The notes under the pieces: generated by a model
The model's database searches: none
What the model saw: only the letters and a program-made list of their open reading frames with translations
Told to the model about the DNA's origin: nothing
Position numbers and translations under genes: made by a program
Part shown: piece by piece, positions 51,001 to 61,471 of the stretch
Position numbering within the stretch: the first letter of the stretch is position 1
Layout: each line of letters starts with the position of its first letter
Assembly (NCBI GenBank): GCA_963798855.1
Contig: CAWCUU010000002.1
Location: forward strand, 248,001 to 312,000
Length of the DNA stretch: 64,000 bases
DNA from: CAWCUU01 sp963798855
GTDB lineage: Bacteria; Gemmatimonadota; Gemmatimonadetes; Longimicrobiales; RSA9
Reading direction: 5' to 3'

Positions 51001-52280
51001 TGCGATGGAAAAGAGGTGGGTCCCTCGCCGTCGGTGTAGTGGCGCTGTTTCTGGGCTGCCGCGGCCGTGCGCCGGCGCGGGATGCCGTCGTGCTGCGGGT
51101 TTCCGGCAGCGTGCTCGGCGAGGAGGGCGCGGTGCTGCGGCGGCAGCTCGAGCGCTGGTCGGCGTTGCGGACGGGCGTGCGGGCGGAGGTGCAAGCCACG
51201 CCGGACGCGGCGGACCAGCGACACCAGCTCTACGTGCAGTGGCTCAACGCGCATGCCGCGCGGCCGGACGTCCTGCAACTCGACGTCGTGTGGACGCCCG
51301 AGTTCGCGGCGGCCGGCTGGATCCTCCCGCTGGACGAGCTCCAGCCGCCGGTCGACAGCTTCTTTCCGGCGACCATGCGCGCGGCGCGATGGCACGGCCG
51401 TACCTACGCGCTGCCGTGGTTCGTCGACGTCGGCATGCTCTACTGGCGGACCGACCTGCTGTCTCGGCCGCCGGTCACATTTGATGAGCTGACGGCAGAC
51501 GCCGCGGCCGGAATGCGTACAGGGGTCGAATACGGCCTCGTCTGGCAGGGCGCCCGCTACGAGGGCCTGACGGCGACGTTTCTCGAGCAGCTGCGGGGCT
51601 TCGGCGGACGGATCATGGATGGGGACGGGCGCGTCGTAGTGGACTCCGACGCCGGTGTGCGCGCTCTGACCTACATGGTGGACTCGGTCTGGCGCCGACA
51701 CATCGTGCCGCCCGCGGCGCTCGCGTGGCACGAGGAGGAGACGCGCTTCGCGTTCCAGAACGGCCAAGCGGTCTTCATGCGGAACTGGCCGTACGCCTAC
51801 CCGTTGATGCAGGATTCGGCGGCGTCGCGTGTGGCCGGGCGCTTCGCCGTCGCGCCGATGCCGGCGGTAGCGGGCAGCCGGCCCGCGGCCACACTCGGCG
51901 GAGCGCAGCTCGCAATCAACGCTCGCAGCGCCCATCCGCGCGAGGCGTACGCGCTGATCACGTACCTGACCGCCCCTGCCCAGATGCTGGAGCGCAGCCG
52001 TGCGATCGGGCAGTACCCGACGCGGCCGGCACTGTACGCCACGCCCGACCTCGCGGCCGCGCTGCCCATTCCGCCAGAGCAGGCGCTCGAGGTCATCCGC
52101 AACGCCATACCCCGCCCGGTGACGCCGGTATACACGGAGCTGTCGGAGGTCCTGCAGGTGTGGCTGCACCGAGCGCTGACGCGCCAGGCGCCGCCGGCCG
52201 AAGCGCTGCGCTCGGCCGCCGAGCAGATGCGCGCGCTGCTCCGCCGGGTGCACCTCGCACCGACGCCGGCGACTCCATGA
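51000..52280 (+). CDS. ABC sugar importer substrate-binding lipoprotein
   Basis: 426-aa class I extracellular solute-binding protein. The signal ends in lipobox LFLGC. The fold shows in VDVVWTPEFAAAGWILPLDE (substrate cleft), YALPWFVDVGMLYWRTDLL and FQNGQAVFMRNWPYAYPLM, which resembles trehalose/maltose-binding ThuE/TreS-type proteins. ATG at 51000 fits the signal peptide and the leaderless promoter. The stop overlaps the first permease start (ATGA). It delivers a sugar, perhaps an alpha-glucoside, to the permease pair downstream. Confidence 0.9.
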   Translation: MRWKRGGSLAVGVVALFLGCRGRAPARDAVVLRVSGSVLGEEGAVLRRQLERWSALRTGVRAEVQATPDAADQRHQLYVQWLNAHAARPDVLQLDVVWTPEFAAAGWILPLDELQPPVDSFFPATMRAARWHGRTYALPWFVDVGMLYWRTDLLSRPPVTFDELTADAAAGMRTGVEYGLVWQGARYEGLTATFLEQLRGFGGRIMDGDGRVVVDSDAGVRALTYMVDSVWRRHIVPPAALAWHEEETRFAFQNGQAVFMRNWPYAYPLMQDSAASRVAGRFAVAPMPAVAGSRPAATLGGAQLAINARSAHPREAYALITYLTAPAQMLERSRAIGQYPTRPALYATPDLAAALPIPPEQALEVIRNAIPRPVTPVYTELSEVLQVWLHRALTRQAPPAEALRSAAEQMRALLRRVHLAPTPATP

Positions 52281-53197
52281 GCGACGGCGCCGCGCACACG
52301 CGTCCCGCCGCCGCGGCCGGCGAGACGAGGACGGCGTGGCTCTTCGTCGCGCCGGCGCTGGCGACGATCCTTCTCATCGCCATCTTCCCGCTCGGCTGGA
52401 CGGTCTGGGAGTCGCTGCACCTGCACGACCTCCGCATGCCGTGGCTCGGCCGACCCCTCGTCGGCCTGCGTAACTACGCCGAAGCCTTCGCCGACCCGCG
52501 CTTCCGCTCGGCGCTCGCGCACACCGCTTTCTTCGCGGCGACAACGGTGACGGTGGAGATCGCGCTCGGGCTCGCGTTCGCGCTGACCATGGACCGGGCG
52601 ATCCGTGCACGAGGCGCGGTCCGCGCCGCCGTGATCCTGCCGTGGGCGATCCCGACCGTGGTCTCCGGCCTGATATGGCGCTTCGCGTTCCAGGGCGAGA
52701 ACGGCCTCGCGAACGCGGCCGTGGTGCGCCTCGGAATCGCCCGCGGCCCCATCGCATGGCTCGTCCACCCGGTGCTCGCCTGGGTGCCGATCCTGCTCGC
52801 CGACATCTGGAAGACGACCCCGTTCGTCGCGCTGCTCCTCCTCGCCGGGCTGCAGAACATCGATCCTCGGCTCCACGAGGCAGCTCGCATCGACGGCGCC
52901 GGACCATGGCGGCGCTTCACGAGCCTCACGCTGCCCCTGCTGCGCCCGGCGCTGCTCGTCGCGATCATCTTCCGGACCCTCGACGCCCTGCGCGTGTTCG
53001 ACCTCGTCTACGTGCTCACCGGCGGGGGCCCCGGGACCGCCACAGAGCCGCTCGCACTCTATACGTTCGAAGCGCTGCTCCAGGACCTGCGCTTCGGCTA
53101 CGGCTCGGCGCTGTCCGTGCTCATCTTCATCGCCGCGTTCGCGCTCGCATTGCTTTACGTGCGCGCACTCGGCGCCGTACCGACCGAGGCGGCATGA
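52277..53197 (+). CDS. ABC sugar importer permease, MalF-like
   Basis: 306-aa inner-membrane permease with six helices. The binding-protein-dependent transport motif EAARIDGAGPWRRFTSLTLP (EAA loop, residues about 200-219) couples to the ATPase. N-terminal WLFVAPALATILLIAIFPL and GLRNYAEAF are typical of the sugar family CUT1. It forms a heterodimer with the next gene; start and stop overlap both neighbours (ATGA). Confidence 0.93.
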   Translation: MSDGAAHTRPAAAAGETRTAWLFVAPALATILLIAIFPLGWTVWESLHLHDLRMPWLGRPLVGLRNYAEAFADPRFRSALAHTAFFAATTVTVEIALGLAFALTMDRAIRARGAVRAAVILPWAIPTVVSGLIWRFAFQGENGLANAAVVRLGIARGPIAWLVHPVLAWVPILLADIWKTTPFVALLLLAGLQNIDPRLHEAARIDGAGPWRRFTSLTLPLLRPALLVAIIFRTLDALRVFDLVYVLTGGGPGTATEPLALYTFEALLQDLRFGYGSALSVLIFIAAFALALLYVRALGAVPTEAA

Positions 53198-54018
53198 GAC
53201 GCCGGCTGACGCGCTGGAGCGGTGCGGCGGCGACCGCCCTGCTCCTCACCGCGATGCTCCTGCCGCTCTACTGGACCGTCGTCGCATCGGTCACGCCCGA
53301 GAGCCGGCTCTTCGACGCACCGCCGTTGCTGCCCCTGAACCCCACGCTGCAGAACTATCGCGCGCTCTTTACACAGCACGACTTCTGGCTGCCTCTACGC
53401 AACTCCCTCGTCGTGGCCGGCGCCACGACCCTCGTCTGCGTCTCGCTCGGCGCGTTCGCCGCCTACGCCCTCGCCCGATTGCGCTTCCGCGGCCGGCGCG
53501 CCATCCTCGCCTTCACACTCGCCGTGGCGATGTTCCCGCAGATCTCCATCGTCTCGCCGCTCTACATGCTGCTCCGGACTCTCGGCCTCATCGACACCTA
53601 CCCCGGTCTCGTGCTGCCCTACCTGACGTTCGCCATGCCCCTCACGGTCTGGCTGCTCGTCGGATACTTCCGGCAGATGCCCCCGCAGCTGGTCGAGGCC
53701 GCCCGCGTGGATGGCGCCAGCCACGCTCGCGCGTTCCGCGAGGTCGTGCTCCCCATCGCCGTCCCCGGCCTCGCCACCACCGCGATCCTCACCTTCCTCT
53801 TCTGCTGGAACGAGTTCCTCTTCGCGCTCTCGTTCACGCTCGGCCCCGAGCGCTGGACCGTGCCCGTCGCGATCGCACTGTTCCGCGGACAGTACCAGGT
53901 ACCGTGGGGCGAGATTCTCGCCGGAGCGATCGTCGCCACGTTGCCGATCGGCGCGCTCGTGCTGGCATTCCAGCGGCGCATCGTGCGGGGCATGACGACA
54001 GGGGCCGTGAAAGGGTAG
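53194..54018 (+). CDS. ABC sugar importer permease, MalG-like
   Basis: 274-aa permease with six helices. The EAA loop VEAARVDGASHARAFREVVL is near residue 170, and the segment NPTLQNYRALF after helix 1 is diagnostic of MalG-like CUT1 subunits. The start overlaps the previous gene. No ATPase gene follows, so the importer probably shares a MsmX/UgpC-type ATPase encoded elsewhere, which is common in bacteria. The operon seems to end here. Confidence 0.93.
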   Translation: MRRRLTRWSGAAATALLLTAMLLPLYWTVVASVTPESRLFDAPPLLPLNPTLQNYRALFTQHDFWLPLRNSLVVAGATTLVCVSLGAFAAYALARLRFRGRRAILAFTLAVAMFPQISIVSPLYMLLRTLGLIDTYPGLVLPYLTFAMPLTVWLLVGYFRQMPPQLVEAARVDGASHARAFREVVLPIAVPGLATTAILTFLFCWNEFLFALSFTLGPERWTVPVAIALFRGQYQVPWGEILAGAIVATLPIGALVLAFQRRIVRGMTTGAVKG

Positions 54019-54097
54019 GCAGGATTTCGCTCGAGGCCACAACCGGGCGGCGTGCGCATGCTCCACGACGTCAGGCCGTCCGAGCCTCTCTTCGCTC

Positions 54098-54126
54098 TTG
54101 ACGCGGTCTACTTTGTCTGCTAAAGT
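54098..54126 (+). promoter_or_regulatory. Sigma-70 promoter overlapped by an inverted repeat
   Basis: TTGACG (54098-54103), a 17-bp spacer and TAAAGT (54121-54126) form one of the best sigma-70 promoters in the window. TACTTT (54109-54114) and AAAGTA (54122-54127) are inverted repeats seven bases apart that cover the -10 box, a typical repressor site. The ATG of the membrane protein gene is 36 bases further on. The repressor is unknown. Confidence 0.7.
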
Positions 54127-54161
54127 ATTTTGCGAGACACGGCAGCCACCGAGAGAGCGAC

Positions 54162-54587
54162 ATGGACACCTTCGCACGCTACGACACCCTCACACGCATC
54201 CTCTTTCCGCTGCCCGAGTACCGACGATCGAAGCTCGCCCTCTTTCTGTGGTGGGAGGCGCGAAGGCCGATCTACAACCTGGTGGTGGGTGCGACGGGGC
54301 TCGTCACGCTGGGCACCGTATGGCTGTTCTCCGTGCTGCCGCCCGGCAACATCCACATCGGGGGCCTGTGGCTGCCGATGGTGGTGTACGGGATCCTCGC
54401 GAATCTGTGCTACACGGCGGGGTGGGGCGTCGATCTGCTGATGAGCTGCATCTGGGGGCGCCGCGCGCCGGACGCGGGGCCGCTGCTGTTCCGGCAGGGA
54501 CTGCTGTTCGCGGTCGGCGTGACGCTGTTGCCGATCGTGATCGCGGGGGCATCGTGGCTCGTGCGGGTGGTGATGTGGCTGACCTGA
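54162..54587 (+). CDS. Small membrane protein of unknown family
   Basis: 141-aa protein. After a charged N-terminus with an R-R/K pattern (LPEYRRSKLALFLWWEARRP) it has three to four helices (about 38-58, 68-90, 108-135). Family unknown. GAGAG precedes the ATG. It sits alone behind a strong promoter with an operator-like repeat, so it is probably tightly regulated. It is convergent with the cytochrome c gene. Confidence 0.7.
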   Translation: MDTFARYDTLTRILFPLPEYRRSKLALFLWWEARRPIYNLVVGATGLVTLGTVWLFSVLPPGNIHIGGLWLPMVVYGILANLCYTAGWGVDLLMSCIWGRRAPDAGPLLFRQGLLFAVGVTLLPIVIAGASWLVRVVMWLT

Positions 54588-54638
54588 CGTGACGTGGCGG
54601 AGGCCGGTACGGGCGAGCCGGCCCGGCGCTTCGGTCGT

Positions 54639-55211
54639 TCAGTGCTCGTGCTCGCTCGGCGGCGCGTCCTCGTCGTGGCCGTGACCCTCCGCTTCGGCCT
54701 TCTCCAGCAGGGCGTCGTATTGCTCGGCCGACATGGAGGGGAGTCGCCGGACGACCGCGACAATGTCGCGTATCACCTCATCGGAGTGGGTGGGCCCGAA
54801 CGCGGGCATGCCCGTCATCTTGATTCCGTTCTTCACGATCCAGAAGAGCTCGGCATCGGACCACTCGTCCTGCTCGTGCGTGAGGTGGGGCGGCCGCGGA
54901 TACAACCCCTGCGCGATCTCGGTCCGCTCGGTGCCGGGTGAGGTGTGGCAGACCGCGCACATCTCCTCGTAGTGCTCGATTCCCTCCAGGAGGTCGGCGC
55001 TCTCGGGTGCGTCCAGCTCGATACCGGACGCGCGCTTTCGGATGGAGCGGTCCGTGACGGTGGCGATCGTGCGTCGCACGAGGCGAGTGTGTGGCGTCGT
55101 GGCGGAGATGTCGTAGGTACCGGAGAACACGACCACGACGCCGACGAGTATGCCGACGAGTGCCGTGGCGACGATGCCGATCACGATGCCGACTCGGTGG
55201 CTGCGGTTCAT
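54639..55211 (-). CDS. Monoheme cytochrome c with His-rich tail
   Basis: 190-aa inner-membrane-anchored cytochrome. The N-terminal helix (residues 8-30) is probably an uncleaved anchor. The class I cytochrome c domain has CAVCH (about 85-89) and the distal Met in KMTGMPAFGPTH (residues about 130-141), the usual IKxTGMPAFG signature. The tail EAEGHGHDEDAPPSEHEH is rich in His and acidic residues and may bind metal. It could be an electron carrier to an oxidase or to multiheme partners; no oxidase gene is near. Confidence 0.9.
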   Translation of the reverse strand: MNRSHRVGIVIGIVATALVGILVGVVVVFSGTYDISATTPHTRLVRRTIATVTDRSIRKRASGIELDAPESADLLEGIEHYEEMCAVCHTSPGTERTEIAQGLYPRPPHLTHEQDEWSDAELFWIVKNGIKMTGMPAFGPTHSDEVIRDIVAVVRRLPSMSAEQYDALLEKAEAEGHGHDEDAPPSEHEH

Positions 55212-55380
55212 TCCTTCCTCCGTTGGGGTTCAGGCGCGCAATGTTAACGGGCGCGCGGTGGGCACGCCACGGGCGTCGCGAAGTCGCGCGATGCTCGGGT
55301 GGCAGGCCTCGGCGCGCGTCCCTACATTGCCGCGCCTGAACCAGCGGGCAGCCGCGCCTTCGTCACATCCGGAGCACCCC

Positions 55381-58018
<2,638 letters not shown>

Positions 58019-58033
<15 letters not shown>

Positions 58034-58096
58034 AGGCGCCGAACGGAAGGCGCTGACTGAAGGCGCTGACTGAAGGCGCTCTCGGAAGGCGCGAGC
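58019..58096. repeat. Six imperfect tandem repeats of a GAAGGCGC unit
   Basis: Units of 13-14 bp beginning GAAGGCGC (followed by CAACT, CGAACG, TGACT, TGACT, TCTCG and GAGCTG) run head-to-tail. The array starts inside the last codons of the phosphoesterase gene and continues past its stop, ending 12 bases before the DUF2277 stop. It looks like slippage-generated sequence. Confidence 0.7.
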
Positions 58097-58108
58097 TGGG
58101 GGCTGCGG

Positions 58109-58375
58109 TCAGCGGTATCGCCGCTCGGCGCGGGCGCGGGCGCGGGCGATCTCCGCTTCCCGGCTGCGGGGCGGGGCCTGGGTGACGAGGACGGCGAGCA
58201 GCTCCGTCGTGGCGCGGGCGATGTGCTCGACGGCTTCGTTGAAGGCGGCCTCGTTTGCCTGGGACGGCCGTGTGTAGCCGCTCACCTTCCGGACGTACTG
58301 CAGCGCCGAAGCACGTATGTCGGCATCGGTGGCAGGCGGTTCGAAGTTGAAGAGCGGCTTGATGTTCCGGCACAT
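58109..58375 (-). CDS. DUF2277 family protein
   Basis: 88-aa soluble helical protein beginning MCRNIKPLFNFEPPATDADI, the invariant start of DUF2277, followed by RASALQYVRKVSGYTRPS. GGAGGATCAC precedes the ATG. Family members are common in Actinobacteria and Gemmatimonadota; function unknown. The CRNIK motif and the conserved His later suggest a possible nucleic-acid or metal role, but this is not established. Confidence 0.9.
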   Translation of the reverse strand: MCRNIKPLFNFEPPATDADIRASALQYVRKVSGYTRPSQANEAAFNEAVEHIARATTELLAVLVTQAPPRSREAEIARARARAERRYR

Positions 58376-58497
58376 GGTGTGATCCTCCGACTACGCTACA
58401 ACGCTGTTCGCACGGGTTTATCTCGGCGCGAATTGACCTGGCGCTCAGTCCACGTGCTATGCGATGTCGATCCGGCCCACGGCGCCGCGACTGACCG

Positions 58498-59073
58498 TCA
58501 CCCGTTCTGCTCGTAGGCGAGCCTGAGCAGCCGCTGGACCTCCGGCGTGATGTCGTCCACCGACTCCAGTGATAGGCGGTGCGTCGCCTGGCCAGGTGCG
58601 TTCGCGGCTACCAGCAGGGCCGACTCCGGAGGATCCGTGTACCGGAGCCCGACGTCCACCCGCGTCCGGGTCGCGGCCGCCACCGCGGCGAACTGGCGGC
58701 GCCTCACGAACGGAGTGTACGTGCTCCGCCCCTCGACCTCGACGTCGTCGCCGAACGTGTCGATGATCTCGCGCAGCCGATCCAGGATCGGGCGCAGCTC
58801 CCCTTTCGCGCCGGTGTACTGGCCGGCGATGTACTCCTCGACGCCCGGCCGCTCCCACCCCGCGGCGCGCGCCGCCGCGTCGGCGATGGCCCATCGCGAG
58901 TTCTGCGGAACGCCGTGCTCGGCCTTCAGCCAGCGGCGGACCCCGTTCTGGTCCAGCGGGTCGAGCCCGCTCGAGTGCACGAGCGCGACCCACTCCTGCA
59001 GCGTGCGTCCGGTCCGCTCGTGCATGGATGCGGTCACCGCCGCCATCATGTCGCGGGGCTCGTTCGGCGTCAT
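58498..59073 (-). CDS. DUF4287/DUF5655 family protein
   Basis: 191-aa soluble protein. N-terminal half (residues 8-70: MMAAVTASMHERTGRTLQEW, then GVRRWLKAEHGVPQNSRWAI) matches DUF4287; C-terminal half (85-190: LRPILDRLREIIDTFGDDVE with STYTPFVRRRQFAAVA) matches DUF5655, which resembles a short PD-(D/E)XK-like or DNA-binding fold of unknown activity. ATG at 59073 overlaps the stop of the 41-codon ORF upstream (ATGA). It is the last gene of the seven-gene run. Confidence 0.85.
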   Translation of the reverse strand: MTPNEPRDMMAAVTASMHERTGRTLQEWVALVHSSGLDPLDQNGVRRWLKAEHGVPQNSRWAIADAAARAAGWERPGVEEYIAGQYTGAKGELRPILDRLREIIDTFGDDVEVEGRSTYTPFVRRRQFAAVAAATRTRVDVGLRYTDPPESALLVAANAPGQATHRLSLESVDDITPEVQRLLRLAYEQNG

Positions 59074-59195
59074 GCGGGCGTCAACGGAATCGAGCGATCC
59101 GTCCGCGCCCGGTATGCTTCGTACGCCTCCCCGAACGTGCGCGCGAGCGCCGGCGCCTCGTACAGGGTCACGAACAGGTGGGCACCCGTGATCAT
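59070..59195 (-). CDS. 41-codon ORF resembling the C-terminus of isoprenylcysteine methyltransferase
   Basis: MITGAHLFVTLYEAPALART, then FGEAYEAYRARTDRSIPLTP, ends at TGA 59070. The pattern YEAPALARTFGEAYEAYRAR is the last conserved block of ICMT/phospholipid methyltransferase-like proteins (usually YEEPxLRxxFGxxYxxY). The catalytic core and membrane helices are missing. It overlaps both the metallophosphatase stop and the DUF4287 start by four bases, so it keeps perfect coupling and may serve only that purpose. Confidence 0.5.
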   Translation of the reverse strand: MITGAHLFVTLYEAPALARTFGEAYEAYRARTDRSIPLTPA

Positions 59196-60487
59196 GGGCT
59201 GCCCGCATCGTCGGCGGTGGCGCCGACCAGCGGCGTCGGCGGACCGTCGGACGTGTAGCGATAGCGCCGATACCGCTCCCCGTCCCGGACCAGCAGCAGC
59301 AGCTCGGTGGCCGGCGCGATCATGTCGACATCGATGAACGCGCCGCCGTAACGCTGCAGGATGGTGCGCAGCGGCGTATGACCGACCACGTGCAGGGTGG
59401 CGTCGTGGCCCTCGAGCACCCGCTGCAGTCCGGGCCCGAGAGTGTCGCCCATCAGGTAGCCGCGGTACCAGAGCACGCTCTCCGGGTCCCAGAAGAAGTC
59501 GTAGTGCCGGTTGAACGTGACGGAGTCCATGGGCGCCACGACCACCGTCGTGTCGGCGTAGCGCCGGAACAGCGGCTCGTGCATGTAGGCGTACAGCGAG
59601 TCATTGAGCTGCTCCACCGGCGTGTTGGCGAGCGAAGGCGGCACGCCGCCGTGCGCGAAGAGCACGTCGCCGACCTGCAGCACGGCGGGCAAGCTGGCGA
59701 GCCAGCGGCCCAGGGTGGAGCGGTTGGGGTCGTAGAGTCGCCAGTAAGGGGCGTCGTACGCCTCCGCGATGTGCAGCTCCTTCGGCGTGGTGTAGCGGAG
59801 GTCGTTCGCCATCACCATGACCTCGTGATTGCCGAGCAGCACGCGCACGTGCCCCCCCTTTCGGGCGGCGTCGCGCTCCAGGTGATAGAGGTACCACAGC
59901 ACCCGAGTGGCGTCCGTGCCGCGGTCCAGCATGTCGCCGACCACGACGAGCTGCGCCGTTCCGCCCGTCCACGCTCCGTTGGTGTCGATCAGATCTGCGT
60001 TGCGAAGGACCGCGATCAGGTTGTCGTACTCGCCGTGGATGTCGCCCATGACGAACAGCGAGTCCGCGGGATCGACGCGGCCCGGCCGCCGATCGTCGTC
60101 GCGAGGGTACAGCGCAGTCTCGGTGCGATCGGTGCGGTCATCGGCGGAGCCGAAGCGGAGCACGAGCCGGTCCACGCCGGGCAGGCGCAGGGTCGCGACG
60201 TGAGCGATGGCCGCGTCGGTGGCGACGGAGTCGCGCGAGCGGCCGTCGATGAGGATCTGCGCGAAGCCGGGGCCCTCGTGCCGCGTCATCCAGTGGACGA
60301 CGAGCCGGTGCTCATCCTGCTCGACCCAGAGCCCGTACTCCCCATCGTAGCGTCCGGTCGGCGCGGTGTCCTCCTTCGTCTCGGTGGAGGGCAGCGGCGC
60401 CGCGCCGCTCGCGGTGGGGCGCGGGACCCCGCCAGCGAGGGCTGGCAACGCGAGGAGCGTCGCCGCGAGCCAACGTATGCGCGTCAT
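59192..60487 (-). CDS. Exported calcineurin-like metallophosphoesterase
   Basis: 431-aa protein with signal peptide (LAATLLALPALAGG). An N-terminal beta-domain of about 100 residues is followed by a PPP-type phosphatase domain with all metal motifs: GDIHG (148-152), GDMLDRG (184-190), GNHE, FAHGG and VVGHTP. The arrangement resembles Shewanella-like (SLP) phosphatases, which are exported or organellar. It starts one base after the kinase-like gene, and its stop overlaps the mini-ORF. Its substrate may be phosphoproteins or phosphosugars made by the neighbouring exported kinase-fold protein; this is inference from context. Confidence 0.9.
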   Translation of the reverse strand: MTRIRWLAATLLALPALAGGVPRPTASGAAPLPSTETKEDTAPTGRYDGEYGLWVEQDEHRLVVHWMTRHEGPGFAQILIDGRSRDSVATDAAIAHVATLRLPGVDRLVLRFGSADDRTDRTETALYPRDDDRRPGRVDPADSLFVMGDIHGEYDNLIAVLRNADLIDTNGAWTGGTAQLVVVGDMLDRGTDATRVLWYLYHLERDAARKGGHVRVLLGNHEVMVMANDLRYTTPKELHIAEAYDAPYWRLYDPNRSTLGRWLASLPAVLQVGDVLFAHGGVPPSLANTPVEQLNDSLYAYMHEPLFRRYADTTVVVAPMDSVTFNRHYDFFWDPESVLWYRGYLMGDTLGPGLQRVLEGHDATLHVVGHTPLRTILQRYGGAFIDVDMIAPATELLLLVRDGERYRRYRYTSDGPPTPLVGATADDAGSP

Positions 60488-60488
60488 G

Positions 60489-61451
60489 TCAGAAGACCGT
60501 GATGTCGCCCTTGTCGACTTTCTTGAGGACGTCGCGGATCCGGTGCTCGACGCCGTCGATCTCGCTCGACGTGAGCCCGATCTGGACCACGCCGTTCTTA
60601 CGCCGGACGCCGCGCCCGGGGTCCACGTTCGGCCCGGGCTCCACCGGCACGAGCAGACTGTCGCGCACCTCGAACTGCGCGAGCACGCCGAGCTTGGCGT
60701 CGAGCTCCTCCGGTGTGATCGCGCGCAGCCGCTCGACCGTCGCCGCTGGCAGACGCTTGACGCGCAGGTTGCGCCAGATGTAGCCCCGATTGCTGACATC
60801 GCTGCTGAACGCGACGCCGTTGTCGACCGAGAACACCCGGGGGTGGGCCGAGTCGGTCGCGATCAGGAAATTGCCCTGGTTCTGGTCGCTGTGGCGGATC
60901 AGGTACGTCAGTATGTTCATATCCGCGAGGTGCCGCGCGTAGACGGAGTCACGCTCGAAGCGCTTGGTATCGTAGAAGTCCTGGCTCGTGACTCCGAACA
61001 GCCAGTACTGCAGCACGACGAGCACGGACCTCGCCTCCGAGAACGTCGGATACACGCTCTTCCCGTCCTCGCTCTTGTACTCATCGGTCGGCACGACCCG
61101 CGCGACCGTGGGCGGGACGACGTAATCGGACTCGGGCAGAAACATCTTCTGGAGCTGGTAGGCGGCGATCTCGTAGCGCGGCACGTTGTTGAACTCCTCG
61201 CCGCCGACCGGCGCGGGCGCCCACTTCGCCGCGATCTGCGCGCTGTCGTCGAAGAGCAGCAGCACGCGCTGCGTGCGATCCCCCTCGAAGCGCGTGCCCT
61301 GGTGCGCCTCGACGTGGAAAGGCTCGAGCGCGAGTCTCCGCTCGATCTCGCTGACCGGCATCCGCACGAACGCGTCCTGCGCGCGCGCGCTCGCAGCAAC
61401 CGCGAGCGTCGCCGCGAGGCTCGCGGCGAGCAGTGTGGGAAGGCGTCTCAT
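60489..61451 (-). CDS. Exported protein with HipA/Fam20-like kinase fold
   Basis: 320-aa protein with a cleavable signal (LLAASLAATLAVAASARAQ). The mature part has kinase-fold marks: Lys76 in QIAAKWAPA, Glu94 in PRYEIAAYQLQKMFL, a catalytic-loop-like segment RHSDQNQGNFL (Asp189, Asn191, Asn194) and a metal-binding VFSVDNG (Asp210). The loop resembles actin-fragmin/Fam20C/HipA kinases rather than Hanks kinases. It lies after a cytoplasmic histidine kinase gene (20-bp gap) and is followed after one base by an exported phosphatase gene, suggesting a periplasmic phosphorylation/dephosphorylation pair. Phosphorylation outside the cytoplasm needs an ATP source, which makes this unusual. Confidence 0.7.
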   Translation of the reverse strand: MRRLPTLLAASLAATLAVAASARAQDAFVRMPVSEIERRLALEPFHVEAHQGTRFEGDRTQRVLLLFDDSAQIAAKWAPAPVGGEEFNNVPRYEIAAYQLQKMFLPESDYVVPPTVARVVPTDEYKSEDGKSVYPTFSEARSVLVVLQYWLFGVTSQDFYDTKRFERDSVYARHLADMNILTYLIRHSDQNQGNFLIATDSAHPRVFSVDNGVAFSSDVSNRGYIWRNLRVKRLPAATVERLRAITPEELDAKLGVLAQFEVRDSLLVPVEPGPNVDPGRGVRRKNGVVQIGLTSSEIDGVEHRIRDVLKKVDKGDITVF

Positions 61452-61471
61452 GTCGCTCCTCTCCCTGGCGG

